Of a DNA stretch of 64,000 nucleotides, positions 48,093 through 59,765 are shown piece by piece. The notes below the pieces were generated by a model that worked only from the letters and a program-made list of their open reading frames with translations, searched no databases and had not been told where the DNA came from. The DNA lies in the NCBI GenBank assembly GCA_013397845.1, contig VZTG01003207.1, positions 175,439 through 239,438 of the forward strand, given 5' to 3'. Every line of letters starts with the position of its first letter. Within the stretch, counting starts at the first letter, position 1. The position numbers and the translations under genes were made by a program. The DNA comes from Melanocharis versteri. Lineage: Eukaryota > Chordata > Aves > Passeriformes > Melanocharitidae.

Positions 48093-48596
48093 GCGGCGGG
48101 CTCGGTCTCCGCTGCCCCTCCTTGCTGCTCTCCCCTGCCCGCCCTCCGCCGGCGCTCAGCGCAGGCCCCGCAGCCGGGCGCGGGTCTCAGGCCCGACTGG
48201 CTGCTGGCGGAGCGGCGGCGGCGGCGGNGTCGGTGGGCGCTGCCCCGCGGGCCGTGCTGCCCCCCGGGCAGACCCCCGCTCCGGGAGTGCCAACACGGAG
48301 CCCCGAGCAGCGGGTTTGTGCCCCTCCTGAGGCTGCTGGCGGTGCGCTTGGGGCCCCGGTGCACAGGCCCGGGCCTGCCGCAGCAGTCAGGAAAGTAAAT
48401 AAAAACGTAATTGTGTGCTTTCTAGTTGGGGCTCGCACTGAAAGAGAGGAAAACCCCTCGTTTTCTCGAGAAGAGATCTGAGACATATTAGTACTGGAAC
48501 AGATCAGCATCCTGCCTTTGAGAGTGCTGAACAGACAAACCCTGGTAATCGGCTACAAGAAACAGACCATGACGCTGCCCCAGAAGACTTCCCCCG

Positions 48597-48622
48597 CGAC
48601 CGTGACCATGACCCTGACCCTG
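48597..48622 (-). promoter_or_regulatory. tandem nuclear-receptor half-sites, four hexamers without spacer
   Basis: The plus strand reads CGACCG, TGACCA, TGACCC, TGACCC head to tail, so the minus strand has GGGTCA GGGTCA TGGTCA CGGTCG. The first three are close to the half-site AGGTCA. The array lies about 680 bases upstream of the 47.9 kb donor on the gene's strand. Nuclear receptors bind paired half-sites; a zero-spaced array would allow several alternative dimers. Confidence 0.45.
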
Positions 48623-48985
48623 TGGTCAGGCACTTCCCAATAGCTGGGGTCTTCATATTTAGCAGCTCCCAAAGGATATATTTTTTTAAATACATTCAGT
48701 ATTTTTGGTTTTGAACCGTTTTAAATTTTTGTGTCTGCTCCATCATGCGGCAAGCATCCAGATTTCTTCTTTAGAGAGCATTTAGTAATCTCCTTTTGTT
48801 TGCCAAACTCTAAGTAGGAGGCAGAGAGAAATTACCTTCCTGCAGGTCTTTAAAACCCTAATATGCCATTTTTCTTCACAATCCAAGACTGACAAACAAC
48901 ACCACAAAGCCAGGCCTCATAGAGGAAACACAAGTGACATTTCTACCAAAATGTAGCAGCTCAGAAAACCTCGGATTCCCTCATC

Positions 48986-49306
48986 AAATACAACCACCAC
49001 TTCAATGAGCAGCCTCCCTGCTATCTGAAGATTGCTCCTCCACTGGCATCACCTTCCTAGACACCACAGCTGACATTAAAAATAGCCCCCCACAAGCCAG
49101 CACATACACGAGAACCTACAGACCATCAAACTTGCTCTATAAAGCAGATGCAATAAGACCAGCAACCATTCACAACACAACAAAAAGCTGTGAGATTCAG
49201 CCCATCCTGCAGATATTGTTACATCTGCTCTGAGGGGAACACCCATGATCTGCTTTATCCACGAAGGTCATTCCTCCATAAAATAGATACAAATTTACTA
49301 CAATAA
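48986..49306 (+). mobile_element. Penelope-like retrotransposon, decayed reverse-transcriptase fragment
   Basis: Two plus-strand frames, joined by one frameshift near 49210, carry the ordered motifs of the C-terminal reverse-transcriptase region of Penelope-like elements. They are GITFLDTT (49045-49068; family pattern FLDT/TT), a YTRTYRPSNLLY block where the family has LY-KPTD-YLH, and RYCYICSE (49211-49234; family LR-RICSD). Stops occur at 49231 and 49304, so the copy is dead. Upstream, NHHFNEQ fits the segment before FLDT. Old Penelope copies are known in vertebrates. The alignment is from memory of the motifs, not a search. Confidence 0.65.
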
Positions 49307-49319
49307 AGAGATCACAGCA

Positions 49320-51245
49320 ACAACAGCAATTTTGGAAAATAACTTTTCAAGGAATCAAGGTTTATTTGATGTTTGTCTAATGCTACCAAAATTAACAGGG
49401 ACTGGCAAAATCTCTAACCACATTAGCTTTCTGCCAATTTGGTTTTCTGCTTTTTATTTTACAGTCTCTGCTGTAGCATTCTCTCCTGCAAGCACATGCT
49501 CCTTCTAGTGATAATACTCCACGCTAAAATCCACACATAAAATAATGTCTTAAACTACTGGCTCTGAAAGAGTGTTTTTTCCCCCATGTCTCTCCTCCTA
49601 ACCTTCAGGCTCTCCCTTTTGCAACTCATCACAGGAAGCAAATCCACAGATGCAAACATAAGAAATAGAACCAGATATCACCAGAGTATCAAATATGAAA
49701 TACGTCAGTATACAGACAGCATAATCAATGCCCTTCCTCCCATAGCAAATCGGCTGAAATTCTTTGTTCCTGCATGTACCCATCCCAAATCTCTGCAGTT
49801 CGTCACTTCATCCAGCACAGGAGATACCCCCACAGAAACCACATGAATGAAACTAAATAATTGCTGCCTTACAACGAGCACATACAGTCAGCCAGTAAAG
49901 GACATTAGGGGAGTATTTGTCAGACAGCAACAACATGAACGCCTCAGTCCCTACCCCAAAGACCAAAACCTTCCCAAAAGCTAAAGCTTGGCATGAAAAC
50001 TTATAATCCCTTGATACTAAAGCCATGGATTTAAGGGAGATGTTGCCTGCCTAGCCCGTTACAGCCTCTCTGCTGACCTCTCCTTTGTCACCAGCACAAA
50101 CAGCCCTTTTTCGCTAGTGGTCCATCAGAGAACCAGCAGCCTGTCAGTCACTGCTGTTTACACTCCTTTCCACTTCATAGGTGCTCCTTTTTTTTCTCAA
50201 GTGGTCCAATTGATTCATATAATTAGATTAAACTAAGAGCAATTGCATCTAACCTGTAGTTAGCTTGAATATTGCTGCTTTCTGTCAGATCTGATAAAAA
50301 GACCCTGAGCCCAATAGCTTGTTTGCTTTTTCTAACTCTATCAGTTGATCTAATACAAGATATTACCTTTCACCACAAACCTTGCTTCCCTAGGATCTTT
50401 AGACCATCATGGCTACAGTACAATTTTAATGTCTTGCCTTAACCGATTCTTCCATATTCTCTTATCTATGAAGTAGAATATGATAAAATGTATTCCCTTC
50501 TGTATCAGTTCTTACACTGTTTTCATAAACATAATATCCAAGTACCTTCTAAGACTGCATTAGCTGATCTTACTACCATCTGTCATATGAAGGGTTTGGT
50601 TTTCTTTTAATTTTTTTTTTTTGTTCTCTCCCCAGGAAGAAAATGATGCATGGAGCAAAGTCTTGGTTTCGTGATGGTTTCATCCCCTTTCCTCTATTCA
50701 TGCTGCTCTGTGTTTATACCATAGAAAACGAGGACAATGGCAGTTTATGTGATAGATAGACCTTATTTCCCAAGGAAGCTAATTTCAGTGCTGAGCCACC
50801 CATAGAAATAGTCTCCTGCACAAAGCAGCATTTTACTATGTCATTCCCCACCAAAGAAAAGCTAATCCATATTCTTGACATTTGGGACAGAAACTTCCTA
50901 AGGAAAGAACAGCATTTTCCTTTCTCCAGAAAAAGAGTTTCAACCTGTGATCCTCAATATGCGACGTTCAAACAGATTGTGGCAGATTATTAACATACAG
51001 GCCAGTGCTCTATACAGTTAAAAATAGGAAAATCTGGAAACCAAAAAGAGTAACATGCCTTTTAATTGCACCGAGGCAGATTATCATAGGACAGCTTGGA
51101 AGGAAAATGGTGGAGACAGACTATTTCATGCTAAAAAAATAGAGGGAATTTACTTATGTGTAAGGAATCACACTGCTGTTCCTCAAAGAGGAACCCTGAA
51201 TGATCCCACGTGTCTACAAAGGCAGTAGGTACAACATACGAGCTA
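49320..51245. other. noncoding stretch
   Basis: No gene is supported. An 86-codon plus frame at 49586-49846 lies just after the Penelope relic and might be more of it, but shows no recognisable motif. Confidence 0.4.
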
Positions 51246-51249
51246 CTGA

Positions 51250-51650
51250 AAGACAGAAACTGAGGTGAAGAGAGGAATCATCTGTGCTCAAGCACTGAAA
51301 GCAGAAATGCCAGAAGACCTCGGGGAGACAGTAGACAGCAGATTTAATATGTTTTTTGCAATGTGATATGGCAGCAGAAATCATGCAGTTAATTTAATTT
51401 AGGGTTGTAAAGGCAGAGACCTCTTCTCAGAGATACAGGCAATAGTCCCATTTTTTAATATAGTAGTGAGACCGCAGTTCGAAGACATGTTTAGTTCTGG
51501 ACAACGCAGTGCTAGCTAGATGTCAACAACTTGGAGGAAAATAAAAAAAGAGGAACATAAAAAGCTGGAAGGGATTACAGCATGTGTAGGTTGGCCAAAT
51601 AACAACTGTGAAGAGCATCACGGGAATTGCATAGGAGAACTTCAGGGGTG
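51250..51650 (+). mobile_element. L3/CR1-type LINE relic (3' part of ORF2)
   Basis: Successive words follow the CR1/L3 ORF2 end in order: 'agtagacagcagatttaatatg', 'gcaatgtgatatggcagcag', 'gtgagaccgcagttcgaagac', 'tttagttctggacaac', 'acttggaggaaaataaaaa', 'aaaagctggaagggatta'. These correspond to the family's 'gtggacaagctgaatatgag', 'gcaatgtg..gc.gc', 'gtgagacc.ca..tggaatac', 'ttcagttctgggcacc', 'ttggagagggtcca'. Divergence is high and no frame survives, so it is an old insertion. Confidence 0.7.
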
Positions 51651-51659
51651 CAGAAGCAC

Positions 51660-54075
51660 CAGGAAGTGAGAAAGACTGTTTAGGGTTGTTTGAGGGAGTA
51701 TAAATGGTATAAATGTAAAGTAAATTAAGTAAAGGAAACATTAATCTGCAAGACTGCAAGACAGCATCCCACAGGAGCTCCCATCACCTGATTCACATAA
51801 GACTATGGAGCAAAGCACACAAGAAACCACTAAAGAAACCCTGACTGCAGGAAAGGATTACATGAGGACAATGTGCTTTTGGGACCATTTAACTGCTCAC
51901 TGACTGGGACATCTGCAGAGCAATAGGTCTCAGCCCAGTACGTGGAAATCTCCCTTCTCCACACCATTGCTGGAGGCATTTGTAGACCAAAATAACCATG
52001 TGGGAAACCATGGATGGAGTCTTGTATTCAGAGGGGCTGTGAGGGGGAAGGTCTATTGCCAGAATTTTTCCCTTTTATCATTATGATTTCCTTGAGATGT
52101 CACCAGCTCATCATCTGGAAAAAACCAGCAGTAATGTTTTCATATACATTCACTTGGGTTACACAGACCTTTGAGTAGGTATCTTGGAAAGCACTAACCT
52201 CTTCCAAGGCCTGTGGCATTCAGATACAGCAGTTAATTGGAATGAAAAAAATCTTTAATATTCCATAATTAGAGGGATGAGACCAAGATAAGATGTAACA
52301 TCAGAAAGCTTGCACCCGTAACACCTTTATATCACATCGTGCCATCATATATTCTTGCCTGCCTGTCATACAGAAAAGGAGACCTGACAGTGTAATATGT
52401 TGCTTCCAAGCAAGGGCTGATACACAATGTCACTGCTCAGCCCGGATGTGCCACATACTCATTGCTGGGGGGAAGGAAAAACAGGAAAAAAAAAAAAGCC
52501 CAAACAATTTTATAAATGTTCTATAGGGAGTCTTTTTTTTTTTTAACGCCACCCCTTGGGGAGGTATGTGCAGTGATCATTACCAGTTCATCCATACACA
52601 AAGCACACAAAGGTATAGCCCCTCATAAGCGTTGACATTAAATTGCCTTCCTCTACATAGAAATGTCATGATCTTCATGAAGGAAACCTTTCTGCTTATT
52701 TCTGTAAATGAAGAACATGGCTTAACACACACAAACATACAGCAAATGTAAGTGTACTAATACTTGACATAGTCTTGTAAGAAATCGCTGTAGCATATGC
52801 TAAAATTAATTCATCACCCCCCCTAGTTTATCACAAACCTGTGACTGTTTCGTTTGCGCTCTGCTTAATGGTCCATCTTTCTCAGGACAACATATGTTAC
52901 AAATCCCTCTGTAATTTCATGCTCTTACCTTGCAGACTGTGCTTAAAGAAAAAAATCAGAAAAAAGAAGCATTTTCTCCTTTCTTCTAAATGTAGCTCTG
53001 GTCTAACTGCTCGGACAGGCACTGTCAGCTCTGAAAATTCAAGATTAATCAAGCAATTAAGAATTGATATCTAGTGACTTATCATGGCTGGAAATGAGAG
53101 ATGCTGCATTCATTTTAGCTCTGTAAGAACCCAAAATAGCTAACCTGATTTTTATGGACAGCAAGCTTTTAAATCTTTTGGGGAGAACAGTTACAATTCC
53201 TTCTATTAAAGTGGTTCCTTCAGAACCCCTATCTGCATTCTGCACATTCCTTAGCAAAGGCACAGTCTGTACAGAGGGCTGTGCTGGAAGAGCTGCTGTA
53301 CTTCAGATTCACACCCTGTCTTTACCTGAATGAGTCTGAAAGTGTACAGAAATCCCAAGAGCAGCAGCCAAGATGAAGTTTTGCTTTCTCTCCCCCACGT
53401 GCCAGCACAACGCTGCACTGCACTGCACTGCTTGACCCAACAATCCAACTGAGCAGGAATTGCATCACCTCAAAACTTGTGGTTTCCTTTAAACATTAAA
53501 AAGAATGTCAAGCATTTCCATTCACATAATTATCAGCATTATCACCTCTCCTCACACCTCCTTCTCCAGCATCTAATTGTTGTGATGGTAGGGACTTCCC
53601 TGCCTCCCTTCCTTGGGAGTGGAGAGAGTCTTTGCAACTCAGCTGCAGTCATCTCCTTTCCTCTCCATGAGCTCAGGAACTTCTTCAGCCATCAGAAAGA
53701 CTTCATGGGTTGGATGAGCAACAACCCAGCACATTCCCTCTATAAACATTTATTTGGGGAATTACAGCTTACATATTTGGACTTTCTATGGTAATTTGGA
53801 TCTGAGGAGCTCTCCTGATTGCCAAAACGGTGGATGCCTCCATAAAAGAGAGGAGTAACTTCTTCTGCAGCTTTGCTACCTCAGCTAGGCAGATGAGAGT
53901 CTGACTGATACCTGCATGAGAAATCAAAAATGAAAAGCAAAGAGCTGCAGAACCCAGTGCCGGTGACTCAAGAAGAAACTTTTTTTCCCCTAAACTGTAA
54001 GTAGCTCAGCAGCTCTTACCCAGCTACTGCCTTCTTCCTGGACAACCTGATACAAATAAGAGCATAGAAACCTGA
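51660..54075. other. noncoding stretch with homopolymer runs
   Basis: No gene is supported. Poly-A (about 52484-52497) and poly-T (about 52527-52542) runs lie about 30 bases apart facing each other. A pentamer ACTGC is repeated at 53411-53431. Confidence 0.45.
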
Positions 54076-54077
54076 AT

Positions 54078-54175
54078 TCTGTTCCAGACTTCACCTCTGA
54101 TGCTCTGCAGTTTGGAAAAGTCATTTAAGCTCCTGAGTCTCCATTTTTTCCATGCATGAAGCTGAAATGACATAC
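54078..54175 (+). repeat. MIR-like SINE relic
   Basis: The words 'gtttggaaaagtcatttaag', 'ctcctgagtctccatttt' and 'ttccatgcatgaagctgaaa' follow the MIR core ('cttgggcaagttacttaac', 'ctctgtgcctcagtttcctc', 'atctgtaaaatgg'). It is a diverged but well-ordered match. Confidence 0.6.
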
Positions 54176-55653
54176 TGAGCCTTGCAAGAACTTCTGAAAC
54201 CTTTGATTTTAATAGAACGTGTCAGTGCCAAAAGCACCATTACGGGCATTACAGCACTAATTCTCTCACAAAGGAGGGAAGCTCATTGTGCCACAGGTAT
54301 TTTGGATACAATTATTACCCTTGGAAATGCTCAGATATCATTGCACAAAATTGTAGGCAGATGAATCTTTCAGATGGGATAGAAACCAGAGGCCCTGACA
54401 GGTTATTAAAAGACATAACGTTTTGAAGAAGCCCATATGTTAGCTTTTTCATGTTCACCCTGTTCCAATTTGGATAATTACGTTCTAACTCCTTAAAGCA
54501 GGGTGGCTGACGTGCCTGGCCCTACCAGCTGTATATCCAAATCTTCACGTGGCCCAGAGCGATACAACACAACCCACATATTTCAAAAAGCTGAAGGAAA
54601 AGAGGGGCTCTAGAAGAGGTTCATCAGCTAGTGAGAAAGATTTCCTCCTGGAACGGGAGCCCTCCCTTCCTGCTGAAACAGTCCTTCTCTCAGAAGCTGG
54701 CAGCTTCTCCTCCATGTCACTTCCCACAGGAACCTGCCTGGTATTGTCAAAGCACCATCACACTTTGTCCCCAGGTAGCTGCATAGCGGCAGCTCTGTGG
54801 TGGACAGATGCTGTGAACATTGAAGATTCACAGCTCGCAATGCATTCCAGCAGTTTACAGGCCTAGTTATTAATAGTGAAGGACCTAGTGACATACTAGT
54901 TACTAATAGTAACCTGCATTTCTACTTTATTATTAACAAAGAAAAACATTGCATCCCTCACAGTAAGTGGAGACTGGCTTGCCCTAGAATCAAGCAGGAG
55001 AAGACATTGAAGGTTCACATTCTTCTCTTCTCTTGGAGATCACTGGTTCTCTCTGATCTGCTCCTTTTTTCTTTGTAAACTCTCAATACTTCACTGCGCA
55101 TTGCAAATCTTAACCACCACAGAATCCCAAAACACAGGAAGAGCAATATCTGAGCCTTCATCAGTTTCCTGACATAGTAAAGAAGAGAAGCAGCATATGG
55201 TGCAAAGGATTTTTTTCACCACAGACATGCAGTAAATTCGAAAGAAAGTGGTAGCAATTCCAAGCAGGCCCCAACATCTGGCTAATTTTGCATTTCAGAT
55301 GCCACTCTGACCCAATGATGGTATCAGCAGCCACTCTCCTGTCCCTTGCATGAGCAGCCCTGTGTCAAGACATTGGTATCTGATGAAGCAATTGCTCCAG
55401 ACGTCATGGATGCAAAAGATGCCTGTCTTGTCCCCCTCTCCTCACAGGTGCTGGTGGCACCTGGGCCATGGCGCAGACCTTTGGGGATGTCAGAGTCACC
55501 AGCCCCAGGGATAGGAGACAGTCATGGCTGGGGATGTTCTGCATGGGTGTAGCTGCCCATCCCCGGGGAGTCTGTGGTCTGGGGGTCACCAGGGAAGCTG
55601 GCAGGGGCATGTGGGCATGCAGGGGACAGGAAAGACAGCAGAGAGGACCTAGG

Positions 55654-55668
55654 GCACCATCTGGTGGC
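55654..55668 (-). promoter_or_regulatory. CTCF-like core, reverse orientation
   Basis: On the minus strand GCCACCAGATGGTGC fits the CTCF core CCASYAGRKGGC with one mismatch. With the forward core at 46729 it would make a convergent pair enclosing the 48 kb promoter. Motif only; binding untested. Confidence 0.35.
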
Positions 55669-56760
55669 TTCACTCACTGCCTTCCCTAAATCCTTGTCTC
55701 ACAGGGTCATAACATTGCATGGCCAAGGGCTGCAAGAACACCAAGTCTTTCCAAGAGACAGCCCAGCTGGAACAAGAGACCCCTGCCCTTGGCCCAGACT
55801 CGCACACCCTTAGGGCACTGCTGGGTGGGACAGCAGTGCAAACCAGAGCCCTGGTAACCATTTTTCTTGGGTGCTGTTCAGTCAAGCACTTCCCTTGAAA
55901 AAGAACCAGCCATAGCTGGGTATTTGGAGATTATTTGCAGTAGAGACGCCCCTGAGAAGGTAAAGAAGAGAAAACAGAAGCAATGAAGGAGAACACTTTG
56001 GACATGTGTTTCACTGGCGTTATCCACCACAGTAAGGTCTTGTCTGCAGATAAAGGCAAAATATAGTTTGCACTGTTTTGTATGACAAAACAGTACCCAT
56101 GCAAGAGCTTGTCCTCTGCAGAAAAAGATCAAACCAACATCTCAAGTGCACCCTGGTTTTTGCCTTCTCAAATGAGGATTTGGTGTAAAGCATTATGAAA
56201 GAGTCCATTTAAAGGGAATAGATGACCTCAGTGTCACCAACATCCTTTGCAACAATGCACTCTCAGGACCGAAGGCTCATGTCTGGTGAAGATGGCAAAA
56301 GATCCTGGTCCTAACACAGCACCTCCTTTAGAAGAAGGCAGGTGGTGCATTTCCACCTCACACCACTGCTTACTTTGATAACAGATCTCCACTTCCCTGA
56401 AATCCTGTCAATAGAAAAGGATAATTCAACACCTGGGAATCAAAGGTTATACCACTATAACCAGGGAGTCTGCTCTGTGCATAACAGCACCATGCTGGGG
56501 GGAGCAAGTGGAGCTGAGGCCCTTAGAGACACAGTTTTTAAGAGTAATCCATTATCAGGATTCAGTTTAAAGCAAAATGTATAGCGTGAACACAATAAGC
56601 CAGTCACTTCTTCTCGCATTTTTGGAGCTGGGGGACCTGATCCATAATTTCCTTTTTTTTTTCCCAATTGCCTAACACTTAGAAATGAACACGTTTCCTC
56701 TTGCTAGTAATACTCATTTTCTGCACCTATTCTCATGGGCCATAGAGCCAGGTAAGACAA

Positions 56761-56793
56761 AAAGACCAAATGACAACAAAAAGACCAAATGAC
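56761..56793 (+). repeat. two-copy tandem repeat, period 19
   Basis: AAAGACCAAATGAC occurs at 56761-56774 and again at 56780-56793 with similar flanks. It lies directly after a strong plus-strand donor (CAG|GTAAGA, about 56750), for which no exon is convincing. Confidence 0.7.
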
Positions 56794-58673
56794 TGCCTTT
56801 TCCCTGAACAAATCTCTGCTACAAAGTAGCTATACCAATATTATATAAATTATACTTCATAGTCTCTCCTACCTGTGCCTTCAGGCATTTCCTCATACCA
56901 CCTTGGAAAACTCCGTACCATTTAAAAACATCCCTGCTCTCACAGCCTTCTGCTTTGTGCTTTTCTCTCTCACACAGCTGTTGCTGCCGTGGCTGCCCAT
57001 GGTGCATGATGCTCAAGAAGCGATTTTAGATCATGGCTACAAAGCTTTAAACTTCCTTTTTCTCATGCAGCAGCCTTTTAGCCTTCCTCACAGGGCCAAC
57101 CCAAAAGCCATTGAAATCAACACAGCGACCCCCACCCCGATTTTGACAAGGTTTGGCACACAGCCCAAATCCCCACACTCGCCAGTGTTTCTTGGAAATT
57201 TTTACTTTTTGACTTAATTGATCAGAACCTGGTGTGATTCTTCCAGTACTTCAGCACTGACTGTTCTAGAACAGCATTTTCCATTCCAAATACTGTTCAT
57301 TCATGTTTTATTTTGAACAGCTTCAGCTATTTAATATATAGAATTGTTCAGGCATAAATGTAAGAAACATGCTACTTAAAAAGGTAACAGAAACATAAGA
57401 CAGATCAACTCACTGCAAAGAGAGATCCTTGCCAGGAAATTTCCAGTAGCATCCAGTATTTTTAGCATTTATAAAATTTAAAAAACAAAACACAAAACCT
57501 AAGCATCATTATTTTGAAAGTTTTTACTTTTCATCTAATCCACCAGCATCTGCTGAATATTTTATTGCCATACTGCAACATATTTATAATTCATCTCATC
57601 ATTTCTTCAAATTTGTTAAGGAAAGGAATCGTTATACCTGTACAATCCTCTGTAAATTCTTCTGTGAACACAAATATTTCCTGGTCATTAGTAAAATTTA
57701 AAACTTTTTACTTTAAAAATATTTATAATTATTGCGATCACTTAACAAATTATAAATGAGCCCAATAAGCCATGCTGTCCATTCATTGCTTTTTCTGAAA
57801 TGAATTCCTCAGCACTGGAAAGAGAAAAAGCATTTTTCTGTGGTTAAAGGCAGTCCAAATTGCATGTTTGAAATCTCTTCTAATAAAAAGAGCAAAGCAA
57901 TAAGCGGATTATCTCTTTAAACATAGTATAGGAAGGTTGGAGGCCCCGGAGACATTTTCCATAGCCTCTATCTCTGATACATAGCAACATTATCTTCAGC
58001 TAGAGAGGGTCCTATGACCCTGGAGCTCAATTTTAATTTGATCTTCTTCTTTAAAGAGGTTTCTACGATTCCTCTCAAGTTATTCTGCATATTCTTATTT
58101 TGGGTTAGTTTTGTTTGGTTGTTATTTCGTTGTTGTTTTTTAATATGAGATAAAACAGCCTCAGCTTTTTGATCCGCTGTTTTGATCATGTTATACGGAT
58201 ATTTAATGTAACTTCTTGCCTATCAGAACCAGAATATGCATCAGCACAAATAGTAGGCAAGTTCCAGCTGACAGGGGAGAAAGAACTTGGATAGAAAATT
58301 CACTTCTAAGGCCTCCCTCCTCCTTCCTCCAGCCGTTCGAAGTTTCAGAACTGGTCTCCCTGGCCAATAGTGTACGGTGGGAGGGTAAAGGAGCTTTATA
58401 CTCTTTACAGCAGCCAGCTGAAACAAAGGCAAACCTATTGGTTTTGGTGGGGCAGAGGTACCATGCCTGCTCCCACAGAGGCTCGAAATCCCAAGTGATA
58501 ACAATGCCCATTGCCAAGAAGAAAAGGAAACTGGGGAGCTCCACTTGGAATTCCGCGGGCTGAAACCTGGCCCCAGACCCGGCCGGCTTATGCAGCTCCA
58601 GCAAGGGAGTTTCCTCACGTTCCCACCTCCTTGTTCCTCTCTTTTGTTCTGGAATGGGCACTGTCACTGAGAC

Positions 58674-58943
58674 ATGTTTTCAGGAAAGGATATTTTCTCT
58701 GTGTTCCTTCTCTCCGCCTTTATCTCTGTCAGTGCATCCAGTCCTCACCGTGTACTGCTGATATTGCTGAAGGGGAAGCATTTACTTGGAGACACTGATT
58801 TGAGTCGCCCGAGTAAGGTCACAGCAGGCATCTGTGACTACTTGATGGGATTAGCAGATTATGAGAAAGCGTGTTTGCTGTGGGGTTCCCGAGAAAGGGA
58901 AAATGGGCAGGTGAATGCTTGGATCTGGTTAAACTATGCATGA
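58674..58943 (+). other. unconfirmed 89-codon frame with signal-peptide-like start
   Basis: The frame begins MFSGKDIFSVFLLSAF, a short charged start followed by a hydrophobic run ending at small residues (SVSASS), as in a signal peptide. A donor-like GGGCAG|GTGAATG lies at about 58911. Nothing else supports coding: no promoter is evident, no homologue is recognised, and the downstream candidate exon at 59464 is not in a compatible frame. It is listed as a candidate only. Confidence 0.12.
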
Positions 58944-59463
58944 AGTCCTGATGGCCATTTCGGCAGAGCTACAAGCACAGGATCAGATGGACTGCACAGG
59001 ATCAGAACATCAAGCCAGCAAGCAGGGCGGTCTCTGGATTGTCCTACCACTTGCAGAGGATGGAGAGTTAAGTGTTTCAGCCGGGGCAGGTGAGAGAAAC
59101 CTTCACAGATTGCCCATTCCCAAGACAAGTGCTTGACAAAAGCAGCTTTTCTTTTGCATCAAACAGCTTTGCTGCAAAATAGCTTTGCTGCATCAATGCA
59201 GACTGAGCCCCGAGGGATTTTAACAGATACATTCTGTTGTTAATGAAGGGCAGTTTAGAAGGAGCCAGGGGTTCACAATTCCCACGTGGTTGTGCTCTGA
59301 AGTCACTGTGGATCTCTGCATGTATCTGCATCTCATCTGTGATGTAAGAGAGTAGCTCTGCAATACAGAAAGATGTCTGGTCCACATAGGGTCAGGTATC
59401 TTCCCTGTTAGATATTCTCATACAGTGTATCAGAGGATTCTTCTAGAGTTTCTTGCTTCTCAG

Positions 59464-59765
59464 GTGTCTGCAGAATGATGAAAAGGATAAAAAAGAAATG
59501 GAGGAAAATTATTCAAAAGATGATGAATTAATTCTTAATAAGCAGACACTGACGTTTGTTCTGTTAGAAATGGCTATAAGTGATCTGCTGAAACAGAAGC
59601 CTCTACAGTGAGAAATGTTGCTCCACCAGAGACGAACGTGACTAATCCAGCCCAAGGGATAAAGATGCCTCCTCTACTAGTCACTCTTCCCCAAAAAAAC
59701 TGTCAGACAGGGAGGGGAGGGAAAATTGGACTCAGTAAGAAAATAAATCACTTTGGATTCTGTGA
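59464..59765 (+). CDS. candidate terminal exon with 48-codon C-terminal frame, function unknown
   Basis: A strong acceptor (GAGTTTCTTGCTTCTCAG) precedes 59464. Entered with one carried base, the frame is open for 48 codons to a TGA at 59609-59611. It is highly charged, then amphipathic (NDEKDKKEMEENYSKDDELI, then TFVLLEMAISDLLKQKPLQ). An AATAAA signal follows at 59742-59747, giving a sensible 3' untranslated length of about 130-150 bases. The upstream exon must leave phase 2; neither donor nearby (58911, 59090) clearly fits. It may be the last exon of an unseen plus-strand gene or coincidence. Confidence 0.3.

Larger units (their letters stand above)
47220..48460. promoter_or_regulatory. CpG island, main promoter of the window
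   Basis: CpG density is the highest in the window, with GGGCGG/CCGCCC boxes (for example CCCGCCCC at 47963-47970), a (GGC)n run near 48213-48228, and an M-box. It contains a clean minus-strand donor and an assembly gap. The large frames seen here on both strands are open because stops are rare in GC-rich DNA and because unknown bases are read as open. The promoter probably directs transcription toward lower coordinates. A divergent plus-strand transcript cannot be excluded. Confidence 0.75.

Noticed and set aside
47939..48398. Long frames across the 48 kb CpG island on both strands
   Set aside because: They read through 65 unknown bases and GC-rich repeats; the island is better explained as a promoter.
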